The position numbers and the translations under genes were made by a program. From the NCBI RefSeq assembly GCF_020734105.1, contig NZ_JAJAFR010000020.1, positions 1 through 59,727 on the forward strand: a stretch of 59,727 nt of DNA. The letters are read 5' to 3'. Positions 25,610 through 35,845 of the stretch are shown piece after piece (positions within the stretch are counted from its first letter, which is position 1; the number at the start of each line of letters is the position of its first letter). Source of the stretch: Alkalihalobacillus deserti. GTDB taxonomy: Bacteria > Bacillota > Bacilli > Bacillales > Bacillaceae_D. The notes beneath the pieces are model-generated. The model saw only the letters and a list, made by a program, of their open reading frames with translations. It ran no database searches and was not told the origin of the DNA.

Positions 25610-26329
25610 ATGTCACAACGTTTATTAATCGTCGATGATGAAGAAGCTATACTCACTCTATTAACATTTAACCTAGAACAGGCTGGATTTACTGTGGTAA
25701 CGACTATGAATGGTGAATCTGCATTAGAGTTAGCTACTAAACAAACCTTTGATTTGATTATTCTTGATATCATGTTACCTAAAATGAATGGTCTAGAAGT
25801 TTGCAAACAACTTCGACAAAGGAAAGTGCTGACACCGATTTTAATGCTAACAGCAAAGGTTGATGAATTTGATAAAATAATGGGTCTAGAGCTTGGTGCT
25901 GATGATTATATGACCAAACCATTTAGTCCTCGTGAAGTAATCGCAAGAGTTAGAGCAATATTAAGACGTGCCCAAGCAATTTTTTTACATAGTGTTAATA
26001 CAATGGAACCACAAAGTGTTGACAGTACTATTAAAATTGGAGATGTTAATATTAATTCTGAGCATCATGAGGTGCGAGTCCAGGATCGCCGGGTTGAATT
26101 AACTCCGAAAGAATTTGAGTTGCTAGTTTATTTAGCTAAACATAAAGGACGAGTTATAACACGAGATCAGTTATTGAATGCCGTTTGGGAATATGATTTT
26201 GTTGGTGGTACGAGAAGTGTTGATGTTCATATTAGTAATCTTCGCGAGAAAATTGAGTCCAACTCGAAAAAGCCTGTTTATATTAAGACAGTCCGAAGAC
26301 TTGGTTACAAAATGGAGGAACCTAAATAA
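25610..26329 (+). CDS. PhoP-like response regulator (OmpR family), orphan
   Basis: The 239-residue regulator has a receiver domain with the acidic pair Asp9-Asp10, phospho-acceptor Asp53, Thr81 and Lys103, and a winged-helix domain with ELTPKEFELLVYL and RSVDVHISNLREKIE. It matches B. subtilis PhoP closely (GLELGADDYMTKPFSPREV). Unlike phoP, it is not followed by a sensor kinase gene: after its stop come a terminator and the oppositely oriented phoU. The partner kinase must lie elsewhere. Its position in the pst island argues for control of phosphate genes. Confidence 0.9.
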   Translation: MSQRLLIVDDEEAILTLLTFNLEQAGFTVVTTMNGESALELATKQTFDLIILDIMLPKMNGLEVCKQLRQRKVLTPILMLTAKVDEFDKIMGLELGADDYMTKPFSPREVIARVRAILRRAQAIFLHSVNTMEPQSVDSTIKIGDVNINSEHHEVRVQDRRVELTPKEFELLVYLAKHKGRVITRDQLLNAVWEYDFVGGTRSVDVHISNLREKIESNSKKPVYIKTVRRLGYKMEEPK

Positions 26330-26503
26330 CCGAATAATTCCCCAGTCTACAATCCTTATATTCCGTATCCAAAAGATAATTAACCTTTTCTTTACATTAG
26401 TTTTATATTAAATTAACATTTCTCATTTATACTATTTTTGAACGGTATCATCCCTGCCATCAAGTAGAACAATTTCTATTTGTAAGAAGAACATCCCCTT
26501 TGA

Positions 26504-26535
26504 TGTGAGCTCGATCTTAAGCTCACATCCTTTTT
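26504..26535 (+). terminator. terminator of the response-regulator gene
   Basis: TGTGAGCT and AGCTCACA with an 8-base loop are followed by TCCTTTTTT. It shows that the transcript ends without a kinase gene. Confidence 0.82.
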
Positions 26536-26622
26536 TATTTAATGATTAAAGGAGATATAAAAATAAAAACTCCTTTTTTAAGAGGAATTAATGGTACCAT
26601 CCATTCAGATTGTAGAACAATG

Positions 26623-26655
26623 AAAAAAGATATTCACAAAAAGTGAATATCCTTT
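26623..26655 (-). terminator. terminator of the pst-phoU operon
   Basis: AAGGATATTCAC and GTGAATATCTTT-type arms around a five-base loop, with T-rich tail on the minus strand, just after the phoU stop. Confidence 0.8.
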
Positions 26656-26660
26656 TATTA

Positions 26661-27320
26661 TTATTCATTTAATTCATATCGCTTACCTTTTATTAAGTAT
26701 ACGATACTTTCTGATACATTTGTACAATGGTCAGCTGTACGTTCTAGATATCGACATATAAAGGACAGTTGAGTAATTTGCTCAATTGAATCAGGGTTTT
26801 TGTTCATTAATCCCATTAATTCCTTAACTGTTTTTCCGTACATTTTGTCGACTTGATCATCTATTTCAGCAACATTTCTTGCTAGTTCAACATCTTCATC
26901 GTAATAAGCTTTAAGAGAGTCCGAAAGCATCGATTGTGTAAGTTTCGCCATCTCGGGGATGTCTATAATCGGTTTGATAAAGGGTTGACCTCCAATTCGA
27001 ATAGTTGATTTAGCGATGTTTACCGCATTATCAGCTACTCTTTCAACGTCACTGGAGATTTTTAATGCTGCAATAATTCTTCTTAAATCTGTTGCAACTG
27101 GTGCTTGCTTTGCAATCATTAAGATACCCTTATCATTGATTTCTTCTTCTAGTTGATTTATTTTATAATCCTTGTCAATGACTTCAAGTGCTAACTCAGT
27201 ATTTTGTTCTTTTAACGCTACAATCGACTTGTTTAAAGCATCCTCAGCCATTTGCCCCATTTTTAGGAGAAGATCCTTTAACTCTTTTAGCTCAGCATCA
27301 AAATTTGCACGAATAACCAT
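26661..27320 (-). CDS. phoU: phosphate signalling complex protein PhoU
   Basis: The 219-residue protein is all-helical, with two PhoU repeats carrying the metal-binding signatures DVERVADNAVNIAK near 90 and YLERTADHCTNVSES near 192. PhoU damps phosphate uptake by Pst and PhoR-type signalling. It is the last gene of the pst operon, 18 bases from pstB, with ribosome binding site AAAGGAGGGAGATCTAG. Confidence 0.93.
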   Translation of the reverse strand: MVIRANFDAELKELKDLLLKMGQMAEDALNKSIVALKEQNTELALEVIDKDYKINQLEEEINDKGILMIAKQAPVATDLRRIIAALKISSDVERVADNAVNIAKSTIRIGGQPFIKPIIDIPEMAKLTQSMLSDSLKAYYDEDVELARNVAEIDDQVDKMYGKTVKELMGLMNKNPDSIEQITQLSFICRYLERTADHCTNVSESIVYLIKGKRYELNE

Positions 27321-27338
27321 CTAGATCTCCCTCCTTTA

Positions 27339-28187
27339 TTAACCGAAACGACCTGTAATATAATCTTCTGTACGCTTATCAGTTGGATTAGAGAAGATCG
27401 TACTAGTATCAGAATATTCCACCACTTCTCCATTTAAGAAAAACGCTGTGTTATCAGAGATACGAGCTGCTTGTTGCATATTGTGAGTAACGATTGCAAT
27501 ACTAAATTCTTTTTTCAATTCTTGAACTAGTTCCTCTACTTTTAACGTTGAAATTGGATCTAACGCTGAAGTTGGTTCATCCATTAAGATTACATCTGGC
27601 TCAATCGCTAAACAGCGTGCAATACAAATTCTTTGTTGCTGCCCCCCAGAAAGACCAAAAGCATTTTCATGGAGTCGATCTTTTACTTCTTCCCAAATTG
27701 CAGCACCTTTTAGACTCTTTTCCACAATTTCATCAAGAAGCTTTTTATCCTTAATCCCGTGAATTCTCGGTCCATAAACAATGTTTTCATATATTGTTTT
27801 AGGGAACGGATTAGGCTTTTGAAAGACCATACCTACTTTTGTTCTTAATTCCTCAACACGAAATTTCGGGTCAAAGATACTACGATCTCGATAAAGAATA
27901 TCACCAGCCGTTTTAACAGTTGGAACCATTTCCACCATTCTATTTAACGTTTTTATAAAGGTTGATTTTCCGCATCCAGATGGTCCAATAATCGCTGTTA
28001 CCTTTTTCTCTGGGATACCAAATGTGATATTTTTTAAAGCTTGATCCTGTCCGTACCATAAGTTCAAACTTTTAATATCAAAAACAGAGTTATCCATTGT
28101 TTGGTGATCACCCGCCTTGTTTTCAATCTGAGCCTTCTCTTTCCCTTTTGTTTCCTCTTTTTTCTTTTCTATAACCGCCGTAGCCAA
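27339..28187 (-). CDS. pstB: phosphate ABC transporter ATPase PstB
   Basis: The 282-residue ATPase has Walker [10 protein letters not shown], signature [13 protein letters not shown], and Walker [14 protein letters not shown]. It carries an N-terminal extension of about 30 residues rich in Lys and Glu ([13 protein letters not shown]), absent in most PstB. The start is TTG with AAAGGGGTG ahead; the extension is therefore probably translated, although a start at MDNSVFDI would give a standard-length protein. It is part of the pst operon. Confidence 0.95.
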   Translation of the reverse strand: MATAVIEKKKEETKGKEKAQIENKAGDHQTMDNSVFDIKSLNLWYGQDQALKNITFGIPEKKVTAIIGPSGCGKSTFIKTLNRMVEMVPTVKTAGDILYRDRSIFDPKFRVEELRTKVGMVFQKPNPFPKTIYENIVYGPRIHGIKDKKLLDEIVEKSLKGAAIWEEVKDRLHENAFGLSGGQQQRICIARCLAIEPDVILMDEPTSALDPISTLKVEELVQELKKEFSIAIVTHNMQQAARISDNTAFFLNGEVVEYSDTSTIFSNPTDKRTEDYITGRFG

Positions 28188-28215
28188 GATAAAACACCCC
28201 TTTATATGAGAAGAT

Positions 28216-29094
28216 TTAATAATGTCTTTGGAATTTGTTTCTTATATAAACAGCGATTGAATTCATGATAAGTAGCATAACTAATAACACAATAATTCCA
28301 GCTGCAGCTACATAATGAAATTCTTCTTGTGGACGACTAGTCCAGTTGAAAATTTGGATAGGCATGACTGTAAATTGAGAAAGTAAGTTGGTTGGCACAA
28401 AGGCAACGTACGTAAGTGCTCCAATCATAATTAAAGGTGCTGTTTCTCCGATTGCTCTTGATAAAGCTAATATGTTACCCGTTAAAATACCTGGCAGTGC
28501 TGCCGGAAATACTACCCGACGAATCGTCTGCCATTTTGTTGCCCCCATCCCTAACGATGCCTCACGTAATTCTCGAGGTACAGCCCGAATAGCTTCTTGT
28601 GAAGCAACGACGATGATAGGCAAAATAAGCAAACTCATTGTAAGAGCCCCTGCTAAAACACTTCTATTCAATTCCAAACCACGGACAAATAACGTTAAAC
28701 CCAATAAACCGAAAACAATAGACGGTACACCCGCTAAATTGGTGATATTCATTTGGACAACGCGAGTAAATTTTCCTTTTTTGGCATATTCCTCTAGATA
28801 AACCGCCGTTCCAACTCCTAATATAAAAGCAATGGGAGCTGTTACAACCATTAACCATACCGTACCGTATATCGCTGATTTAATACCTGCATCTGCTGGT
28901 CTTCTTGAAGCGAAATTAGTAAGAAAATCAAGATTCAAATATCCTATTCCTTGCGAGAAAATCCGAAACAAAAGAACAGCTAATACAATTAAACCGAACG
29001 AAGTAGCGACAAAAAAGAGCCCTGTATAAAATTTATTTTTCATTAGTCGCCCTGACATTTTTGACGCTAGTTCTTTATCACTAACCAACTTCAT
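28216..29094 (-). CDS. pstA: phosphate ABC transporter permease PstA
   Basis: The 292-residue permease has six membrane segments and the EAA-type loop [21 protein letters not shown] near 180-200 that contacts PstB. Its ATG overlaps the pstC stop (TAATG), which indicates coupled translation. It forms the membrane channel with PstC. Confidence 0.95.
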   Translation of the reverse strand: MKLVSDKELASKMSGRLMKNKFYTGLFFVATSFGLIVLAVLLFRIFSQGIGYLNLDFLTNFASRRPADAGIKSAIYGTVWLMVVTAPIAFILGVGTAVYLEEYAKKGKFTRVVQMNITNLAGVPSIVFGLLGLTLFVRGLELNRSVLAGALTMSLLILPIIVVASQEAIRAVPRELREASLGMGATKWQTIRRVVFPAALPGILTGNILALSRAIGETAPLIMIGALTYVAFVPTNLLSQFTVMPIQIFNWTSRPQEEFHYVAAAGIIVLLVMLLIMNSIAVYIRNKFQRHY

Positions 29095-30035
29095 TAGTAT
29101 TCCTCCCTAAAGCGCCTTGAAATAAAGAAAGCGAGTAAATTCATGATCAAGGTAAACACAAACAATGTCATACCTACAGCATAAATACTGTAGTAAACAG
29201 TTGTTCCATAACCAGCGTCCCCTAAGCTAACTTGAACAATGTAAGCTGTCATTGTTTGGATGGCTGAGGTTACATCTAATGTAGCTACAGGGTTCGCTCC
29301 CCCTGCAACTGTTACAATCATCGTTTCTCCAATCGCTCTTGAAATGGCTAGCACAAATGATGCCATGACACCTGAAAGAGCAGCAGGTAGTACAACCTTA
29401 ATAGCAACTTCAAACCGGGTAGATCCCATTGCATAAGCTCCTTCACGAATCGAACGTGGAACAGAACTCATAGCATCTTCTGATAATGAAGCAATCATTG
29501 GGATAATCATAATCCCAACAACTATACCAGGACTTAAGGCATTATAAATGGAGAGATCTGGTATGAAGTTCTTCAGTAAAGGAGTAACAAATGTTAAAGC
29601 AAAGAAACCATAGACAATTGTTGGAATACCAGCTAAAACTTCTAATACTGGTTTAATGATTTTTCTTGTTTTCATTGAAGCATACTCACTTAAATAAATA
29701 GCTGCACCTAAGCCCATTGGAATAGCTATAACCATCGCAATCAGAGCAATGAGCAGAGTACCTGATACTAAAGGCAATATCCCAAAGCTTGGATCAGAGT
29801 GCATGGGATACCATTCTTTACTTGTTATAAACTCAATAATTGAAACGTGATTAAAAAAGGTAATAGTTTCAAATAAGAGTGTAAAAACAATTCCAATTGT
29901 TGTCAGAATAGAAATCGTTGCACAGATTAAAAATAATTTAGGCATTGCTCGTTCTACTATTACATCAAAACTTTTATTTGATGACTTTTTTTCTGCAATG
30001 ATATCTTGAATCTTTTTACCATTACTGTTCCCCAA
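29094..30035 (-). CDS. pstC: phosphate ABC transporter permease PstC
   Basis: The 313-residue permease has six membrane segments and the EAA loop REGAYAMGSTRFEVAIKVVLP near 197-217. The start is TTG preceded by AGGAGGGTTAAAG. It lies 64 bases after pstS and overlaps pstA by one base. Confidence 0.95.
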   Translation of the reverse strand: MGNSNGKKIQDIIAEKKSSNKSFDVIVERAMPKLFLICATISILTTIGIVFTLLFETITFFNHVSIIEFITSKEWYPMHSDPSFGILPLVSGTLLIALIAMVIAIPMGLGAAIYLSEYASMKTRKIIKPVLEVLAGIPTIVYGFFALTFVTPLLKNFIPDLSIYNALSPGIVVGIMIIPMIASLSEDAMSSVPRSIREGAYAMGSTRFEVAIKVVLPAALSGVMASFVLAISRAIGETMIVTVAGGANPVATLDVTSAIQTMTAYIVQVSLGDAGYGTTVYYSIYAVGMTLFVFTLIMNLLAFFISRRFREEY

Positions 30036-30099
30036 CTTTAACCCTCCTAACAGGTTAAAGGTAAGTTGTAAGAATTATTACAACTTACCCTTGTTTGTC

Positions 30100-31044
30100 C
30101 TATTGTAAAGCTTCCTCGATCTTGCTAGTATTTTCATCATATTTCTCTTGCGGCATATTAATATATCCTACTTCAAGAGATAATTCTCCAACATTTTCAT
30201 TCATGAATGTAATATAATCAAGTACTTCAGGTTTTTGTAGCGACTCCACGTTGACATATACATACATTGGACGAGAAAGCGGGGCGTATTCTCCACTATT
30301 AATCGTTTCCTCTGATGGTTCTACAGGACCGTCTCCATTATCAACTGGTACTACTTTTAATTTATCTGAATTCTCAATATAGTAAGCATATCCGAAATAG
30401 CCAATTCCATTTTTGCTACCAGCTACACCATTTACAAGAACATTGTCATCCTCTGACATTTGCGCATCTTTTCGAATGTCTGCATCTTGTAAAATAACTT
30501 CATGCCAATAGTCATACGTACCTGAATCATGTCCTGGACTGAAGAACTCGATTTCTTCTTCTGGCCAACCTTCACGAACATCAGCCCACGTTTCAATGTT
30601 ATTACCGTCCGTCCACATTCTATTTAATTCATCAACTGTAAGATAGTCAACAAAGTCATTTTCTTTACTTACAGCAACAGAGAGTCCATCATAAGCTACT
30701 TCTAACTCAATATAGTCAATTCCATTTTCTTGCATAAGGGCAATTTCTTCTTCCTTAATAGGACGTGAAGCATTATTCATATCTGTTTCACCAATGACAA
30801 AACGCTTAAAGCCACCACCAGTACCAGATACCCCTACAGGCGCTCGAACACCAGGTTGTTGCATGGAATAATCCTCAGAAACAGCTTCTAAAATTGGAAA
30901 TACGGTAGATGAACCATCAATCGCCACTTCCCCTTCAAGTTGCTCCCCATCATTCTCAGGCGCCCCTTGATCATTTCCACATGCTGTTAAGACGAAGAAG
31001 CTGGAAATTACTAGTAATGCTGAAGAACGTTTGAATAATTTCAT
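30100..31044 (-). CDS. pstS: phosphate-binding lipoprotein PstS (copy 1)
   Basis: The 314-residue lipoprotein has signal and lipobox VLTACG (Cys22) and the phosphate-binding segments [10 protein letters not shown] near 43-52, GTGGGFKRF near 75 and [12 protein letters not shown] near 170. It captures phosphate at the outer face of the membrane and delivers it to PstCA. It is the first gene of pstSCAB-phoU, behind four Pho-box repeats. A close copy lies at 32385-33383. Confidence 0.95.
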   Translation of the reverse strand: MKLFKRSSALLVISSFFVLTACGNDQGAPENDGEQLEGEVAIDGSSTVFPILEAVSEDYSMQQPGVRAPVGVSGTGGGFKRFVIGETDMNNASRPIKEEEIALMQENGIDYIELEVAYDGLSVAVSKENDFVDYLTVDELNRMWTDGNNIETWADVREGWPEEEIEFFSPGHDSGTYDYWHEVILQDADIRKDAQMSEDDNVLVNGVAGSKNGIGYFGYAYYIENSDKLKVVPVDNGDGPVEPSEETINSGEYAPLSRPMYVYVNVESLQKPEVLDYITFMNENVGELSLEVGYINMPQEKYDENTSKIEEALQ

Positions 31045-31088
31045 TTTTGAAATCCCCCTGAAAAAATTTTTATCTATTTACAAGACCG

Positions 31089-31142
31089 ATTATAGACCCT
31101 TTTTTTTAAGGAATTGTGGATTCAATGTAAAGGTTTTGTAAA
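31089..31142 (-). promoter_or_regulatory. pstS: Pho-box promoter of pstS-pstC-pstA-pstB-phoU
   Basis: On the minus strand TTTACA, TTTACA, TCCACA and TTAAAA are spaced by exactly five bases (31104-31142), the ideal PhoP-dimer arrangement. A perfect TATAAT lies at 31089-31094. The Pho boxes replace the -35 element. Confidence 0.88.
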
Positions 31143-31327
31143 TTTTGTCGAATGAACGAATATCTTGGATTTTAAACATTAACAAGTTATTACGCTTAAT
31201 ATTCCTTATTGCATTAAAATTAAACAACCTTTGTTATTTTCTTTTATATTCTTCTAGCATGTATAGTAGGAGGAAAACGAGGGATTGTAATAAATATATT
31301 TTTAAGATTGAAATTAAGGAGCTTAAT

Positions 31328-31486
31328 ATGGACAATAAAAAGCGTCGAAGAGAAAAGAAGAATAATTCTGCCACGGATGTTAATAAACAGATTCAACGTG
31401 AATTTTATGGAGACAATGAAAGTGATGACATCACTCATCTAGGATATTTTATTAATAGTGTCAATCATAACAAGCGAAGAGAGTAA
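31328..31486 (+). CDS. small charged protein, 52 aa
   Basis: An ATG with AAATTAAGGAGCTTAAT ahead encodes MDNKKRRREKKNNSATDVN, then QREFYGDNESDDITHLGYF, ending in NKRRE. The N-terminus is very basic and the middle acidic; no membrane segment. I do not recognise it. It is divergent from pstS and lies within the phosphate island, so its promoter region overlaps the Pho boxes of pstS; shared PhoP control is possible. Confidence 0.55.
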   Translation: MDNKKRRREKKNNSATDVNKQIQREFYGDNESDDITHLGYFINSVNHNKRRE

Positions 31487-31554
31487 AAGTTGCATTTTAA
31501 AATTGGGCACTTTGTCTGCTTAAATTATTCGGTCTCCCACACAAAGTGCTCTAT

Positions 31555-32193
31555 TTACATCTTAAATTGGTTCGTTAACTGTTTTAATTTTCTTGATAAT
31601 TCATCTAGTTTCTCGGTGGGTACCCTGATCACGATGGTACTTCTTATGTCTTGAACATATAAATGGCCTACTATGTAATCCTCACCTTTACTTTTGTGGT
31701 ATATCTTCCCTTCTGTATCATGTAAAATATTCGAAAGTATCTTTTCATCTAATTCAAGCGATGTCGTCTTACTTACATTAGATGGCTTAATCGTACCTTC
31801 TTCATCAATTTGAAAAAAGTCAGCATTTAAACCGTCTTGAATCAATTCGACTGCTTGAGCACGAATGTCATACTCAAATTGTTTCTCAAACTGTTCTAAA
31901 TCATTTATATATGAAAGTTTCAAATACTGCGCCATTTCTTGACTAACTCTAATTTCTCTCTCAATTCTCTTTTCATTTGCAACAATTAACATATCTTTTG
32001 CCGCGTATACCTCATAAAGCCAATCGTACCTAAAGATAGAATCAAAATGCTTAGAAAAATAATCAATAATCTCGTACTGAATGAAAAATGATGGGAAAAA
32101 TGCCTCTCTACATTTACTATCTCCTTTTTTGCAGTCTTCTTCTTTACTATTTATACCCTTATTGAATTTCTCTCTATTTATAAATTTCTTCAT
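31555..32193 (-). CDS. hypothetical protein between the two pstS genes, about 212 aa
   Basis: No family recognised. The chosen start MKKFINREKF has GGGGGC eight bases ahead; the frame is open 25 codons further. It is a soluble, charged protein with a conserved-looking pair of Cys near the N-terminus (EEDCKKGDSKCREAF), a central helical, Glu/Lys-rich part (about 70-135) and a beta-rich end (KGEDYIVGHLYVQDIRS) closing with an amphipathic helix. It is transcribed like the pst genes and placed between pstS copies; a role in phosphate response is inference from position only. Confidence 0.65.
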   Translation of the reverse strand: MKKFINREKFNKGINSKEEDCKKGDSKCREAFFPSFFIQYEIIDYFSKHFDSIFRYDWLYEVYAAKDMLIVANEKRIEREIRVSQEMAQYLKLSYINDLEQFEKQFEYDIRAQAVELIQDGLNADFFQIDEEGTIKPSNVSKTTSLELDEKILSNILHDTEGKIYHKSKGEDYIVGHLYVQDIRSTIVIRVPTEKLDELSRKLKQLTNQFKM

Positions 32194-32281
32194 TCGTAAT
32201 GCCCCCATTTTCCTTGAACAGCATCTACCATTAAGTAGAGTTATATATGCAAATATTTGTTTTTTCAAACCTTTAAAAAGA

Positions 32282-32376
32282 AAGAGGGTGTCTCTTAAGC
32301 CTCTAACTTCTGTTATAGGTCACCATTTCCTCAACAGTTTCCCAGAAAGTTAGATTCTTTTATTTGAGCACCCTCT
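32282..32376 (-). repeat. 95-bp nested inverted repeat, terminator or MITE-like
   Basis: Three nested pairings are visible: GAGGGTG/CACCCTC at the ends, TCTAACTT/AAGTTAGA inside, and CTGTT/AACAG at the centre. On the minus strand it is followed by TTTCTTTTT, so it can end the pstS2 transcript. The outer ends also resemble the GAGGGTGTCTC ends of some Bacillus insertion sequences. Confidence 0.55.
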
Positions 32377-32384
32377 ACTAGTTC

Positions 32385-33383
32385 TTATTTTATAGCTGCT
32401 TCAATAATTTCAGCATTCTTGTCATATGTCCCTTGTGGCATATTAATATATCCTACTTCAAGTGAAAGATCCCCTACGTTTTCGTTCATGAATGTAATAT
32501 AATCAAGTACTTCAGGACGTTGCAATGATTCTACATTTACATATAGATACATTGGACGCGAAAGTGGTGCGTATTCTCCACTGTTAATCGTTTCTTCACT
32601 TGGCTCTACAGGACCTTCTCCATTGTCAACAGGAACTACATTTAATTTATCCGCGTTTTCAATATAGTAAGCATAACCAAAATAGCCAATTCCATTTTTA
32701 CTTCCCGCAACACCATTTACAAGAACATTGTCATCCTCTGATAATTGAGCATCTTTTCGGATATCTTCTTTTTGTAAAATGACTTCACTCCAGTAATCAT
32801 ACGTACCAGAATCATGTCCTGGACTAAAGAACTTAATTTCTTCTTCAGGCCAACCATCACGTACATCAGCCCAAGTTTCAACAGTATCATCTGTCCACAT
32901 TTTATTTAATTCATCAACTGTTAAATAATCAACGAAATCGTTATCTTTGCTTACTACTACTGAAAGTCCATCATAAGCAAGCTCTAATTCAATATATTCA
33001 ATGCCATTTCCTGCTGCAAGAGCAGCCTCTTCTTCCTTAATAGGTCGTGAAGCATTACTCATATCTGTTTCACCTACAACAAAACGTTCAAAGCCACCAC
33101 CTGTACCAGAGACACCAACAGGGGCTTTCACACCTGGTTGTTCCATTGAATAGTCTTCAGAAACAGCTTCTAAAATGGGAAACACCGTTGATGAGCCATC
33201 AATAGCAATTTCCCCTTCAAGTTGTTCAACAGTCACTTCAGCATCTGCAGTTGTGTCTGTGCTTGCATTTGCACTTGCATCTGTACTTGCCCCAGATGTT
33301 TCTTCTTGTTCAGTTCCACATGCTGACAAAACCATTAAACTAGATATTGCTAGAATTGCTGACGAGCTTTTGAAAAACTTCAT
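32385..33383 (-). CDS. pstS: phosphate-binding lipoprotein PstS (copy 2)
   Basis: A 332-residue paralogue of the PstS at 30100, nearly identical over most of the mature protein, with lipobox VLSACG (Cys22). After the lipid-anchored Cys it has a longer Ser/Thr/Ala-rich linker ([19 protein letters not shown]), then the same [10 protein letters not shown] and [12 protein letters not shown] binding segments. It has its own Pho boxes and no permease genes of its own, so it presumably feeds the same PstCAB. Confidence 0.93.
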   Translation of the reverse strand: MKFFKSSSAILAISSLMVLSACGTEQEETSGASTDASANASTDTTADAEVTVEQLEGEIAIDGSSTVFPILEAVSEDYSMEQPGVKAPVGVSGTGGGFERFVVGETDMSNASRPIKEEEAALAAGNGIEYIELELAYDGLSVVVSKDNDFVDYLTVDELNKMWTDDTVETWADVRDGWPEEEIKFFSPGHDSGTYDYWSEVILQKEDIRKDAQLSEDDNVLVNGVAGSKNGIGYFGYAYYIENADKLNVVPVDNGEGPVEPSEETINSGEYAPLSRPMYLYVNVESLQRPEVLDYITFMNENVGDLSLEVGYINMPQGTYDKNAEIIEAAIK

Positions 33384-33436
33384 TTTTTCATTTCCCCCTG
33401 CTTGTTTTGTTTATTTGCTTACAAGAGTGAGTATAA

Positions 33437-33483
33437 AATACTATATTTAAGGAATTATGAACTAAGTGTAAATGTTTTGAAAA
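33437..33483 (-). promoter_or_regulatory. Pho-box promoter of the second pstS
   Basis: On the minus strand TTTTCA, TTTACA, TTCATA and TTAAAT follow with five-base gaps (33445-33483). They are weaker than the repeats at pstS copy 1. A TATACT candidate -10 lies a few bases further downstream. Confidence 0.68.
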
Positions 33484-33644
33484 TTTGTATTAATAATTTA
33501 TAAAGGAAAACTAGCATTTCATAAAAAAGCCATTACGACGGTCAGAGATGAATATGTAAATCGGACCTTCTTTAACGTTAAACCATCAGGAAAATTGCAA
33601 CTACTAAATTATTAAAATCGGTACCTCCCCCCTCGGTCATTCAT

Positions 33645-33688
33645 TGAAAAAAGCCTCCCACAAGTTCAGTGAACTTATGAGAAGCTTT
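33645..33688 (-). terminator. terminator of corA
   Basis: On the minus strand AAAAAGCTTCTCATAAGTTC pairs imperfectly with GAACTTGTGGGAGGCTTTTTT, with the T tail formed by its end. It is 170 bases beyond the corA stop; 33690-33856 holds nothing else recognisable. Confidence 0.7.
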
Positions 33689-33856
33689 TTATGGTTATAT
33701 AACTTATTCTGCGGTTTTTTCATTAAATTTATTTGCTAGCTTTTGCTATCATCCATCAATTTTATTCTGTTCTTTCTATTATGCTTTGCTAGTAAATAGT
33801 TGAACAAACAAGAGCAACAGTTTTTTTTACTATTGCATACGTTCACACTATTTCCA

Positions 33857-34813
33857 CTATTTAAACCAGCCCTTTCTCTTAAACCAAAGATACATTGATA
33901 AACCCATTATCCCCATTAAACTAAGTGTAAGAAAATAACCGTAGTTCCACGTTAACTCTGGCATATTTTCGAAGTTCATCCCATATATCCCTGCAATGAA
34001 TGTTAAAGGAGCAAAAATAGAAGTAATAATTGTGAGAACTTTCATTACATTGTTTGTTTGATGTGAATTCAATGAGAGATAACTGTCTCTTATATCTGCA
34101 GTAACTTCTCTATTAGACATAACCATTTCCGATAGTTTTAGGAGGTGGTCATATATATCAGAAAAATACTCTCTTCTTTCTCTAATGCCATTCAAATGGT
34201 GAGAGTTTAACATCCGGTAAAGTAAATCACGCATTGGATTGACTGTATGCCTAAGATTTAACAGCATGTATCGTGTATCGAATAATTCAGTCATTAAATC
34301 ACTCATAGATTTATTCTGCGTGTTATCTTCAATCTTATCTAATTCATCTTCAATTTTATAAATTAGTGGAAAGTAGTTATCAACAATCTTGTCCAGAATT
34401 TCATAAAACACATAAAATGTATCCCAATTCTCATAATTTTTTCCAGACATCAATCTACCCCAAACATAAGTAATTTCTTTTGATGGCATTCGGTGGAAAG
34501 TGACCAGGAAATTTTCCCCCACAAAAAAATCTAACTCCTCTTTAATAATATCTTTTTCTTCTTCACGAACATTATGTGTAACATAAAAAGTGTGGTCGTC
34601 GTAATAATCTAATTTAGGACGCTGAAGCCTCTGTACGCAGTCTTCAATAGCAAGTGGATGAAAGTGAAAAGTATTCGCTAAATGTTTTATCTCTTCATCA
34701 GTAGGTTCATTAAAATCAACCCAAAACCATTTATATTTAGCGAAGTTTGCGTTGTATATAGAAATATCTTTTTCTAAATGATTTTCATTAGTAACTCCGA
34801 TGACATTTATCAT
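33857..34813 (-). CDS. corA: CorA-family magnesium/cobalt channel
   Basis: The 318-residue protein has a large cytoplasmic N-domain and two C-terminal membrane helices; the pore signature YGMN occurs at the end of the first (GIYGMNFENMPE, about 282-293). It admits Mg2+ (or Co2+/Ni2+). It is monocistronic. The start follows AAGAGGGTGTAAATACT. Confidence 0.92.
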   Translation of the reverse strand: MINVIGVTNENHLEKDISIYNANFAKYKWFWVDFNEPTDEEIKHLANTFHFHPLAIEDCVQRLQRPKLDYYDDHTFYVTHNVREEEKDIIKEELDFFVGENFLVTFHRMPSKEITYVWGRLMSGKNYENWDTFYVFYEILDKIVDNYFPLIYKIEDELDKIEDNTQNKSMSDLMTELFDTRYMLLNLRHTVNPMRDLLYRMLNSHHLNGIRERREYFSDIYDHLLKLSEMVMSNREVTADIRDSYLSLNSHQTNNVMKVLTIITSIFAPLTFIAGIYGMNFENMPELTWNYGYFLTLSLMGIMGLSMYLWFKRKGWFK

Positions 34814-34911
34814 AGTATTTACACCCTCTTACATAGTAACTTCAATAAACAATATACCTTTTTTTACTAATCTGTGTCATTAACCTTAAAATAAATGAGT
34901 TGCCAAATTTC

Positions 34912-35412
34912 CTATACATAACTCTGAGGATGAATTTTGTTCAATTCGTGTCCATAGATCCCACTTTGGCTCAATATGAATATGAACATTTTCGATATCA
35001 TGTTTTTTACTAAAAGACTATTCTCAATTTCTTCAGTAATTTGGTGACTTTCAAATACACTAAGAGTCTGGTCTGTAACAATAATAATATCAACAAATGT
35101 TTGGTTTCCGTGCATTCTCGCTTTAATACTTCTAACTTTTTTAATTTCGGTTATCTTTAATCGTTTTCTTAGTTTCATCTAATTCTTCGACTTTAAAACC
35201 ATCTGTAAGTTCAAGAACAGACTCTTTAAATATTCCAATTGCTTTTTTAATGATAATTAATCCAACTACAATCGCAGTAATCGTATCAAGCCATGCCAAA
35301 CCAAACCGTGAACCTAATATACCGATAAACGCACCAATACTAACGAGAGAGTCAGCTAGGTTATCTTGTGCAGCAGCCTTTAAAGAGTTTGCTTTTAACT
35401 TTTTCAGCAAAG
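34912..35412 (-). pseudogene. cation diffusion facilitator (CDF) efflux gene, truncated and frameshifted
   Basis: Two overlapping frames encode a CDF C-terminal half: LKANSLKAAAQDNLADSLVSIG with membrane segments in the first, then SIKARMHGNQTFVDIIIVTDQTLSV in a second, and a third shift near the end. The N-terminal membrane segments are missing: the sequence runs directly into a TctC relic at about 35412. The ancestral protein would export Zn2+/Mn2+/Fe2+. Confidence 0.85.
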
Positions 35413-35790
35413 ATTGTATGGGGAATCTGCATTCACAAGGAAAATCATATTTGCCATTAGTGCAATTCGTGTAAAAGATGCATAATTAAATTCTGTATCC
35501 GATACTAGTGAGTCGTGATGAAGTTTCCACTTGTTGATGTAATTGCGTAGTTATATCCTTTTTGTTGATTAACATAATTCCAACCAACCGCTCCACTTCC
35601 ACCTTCTCTATTTTCTACAAGAATATTACCATCGTAGAGGTGATGTTTTTGTAGAATTTCAACAATTGTACGTGACATTAGGTCATTACCACCACCAGGG
35701 CCAAATGCAATAGTCCATTCTAAATCTTCTTCAGGATAATTTGAACCACTTGGTTGCTCAGCTTGTTCATTGGATACGGGTTTTTAAGGT
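35413..35790 (-). pseudogene. TctC-type tricarboxylate-transporter binding protein, truncated and frameshifted
   Basis: On the minus strand the reading EEDLEWTIAFGPGGGNDLMS, VENREGGSGAVGWNYV and ITSTSGNFITT is a typical TctC binding-protein N-terminal half. A stop and a frameshift follow, after which SDTEFNYASFTRIALM and FLVNADSPYNL continue the homology. Signal peptide and C-terminal half are absent. It is fused end-on to the CDF relic. Confidence 0.82.
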
Positions 35791-35845
35791 CTTTACTAAT
35801 ACATCCTCGGAACGGATACTTTTACTTTGTTTACGGGGAATTAAT

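Noticed and set aside
28388..28801. 137-codon plus-strand frame opposite pstA
   Set aside because: It is the antisense of a membrane protein gene, contains no recognisable domain and has no ribosome binding site.
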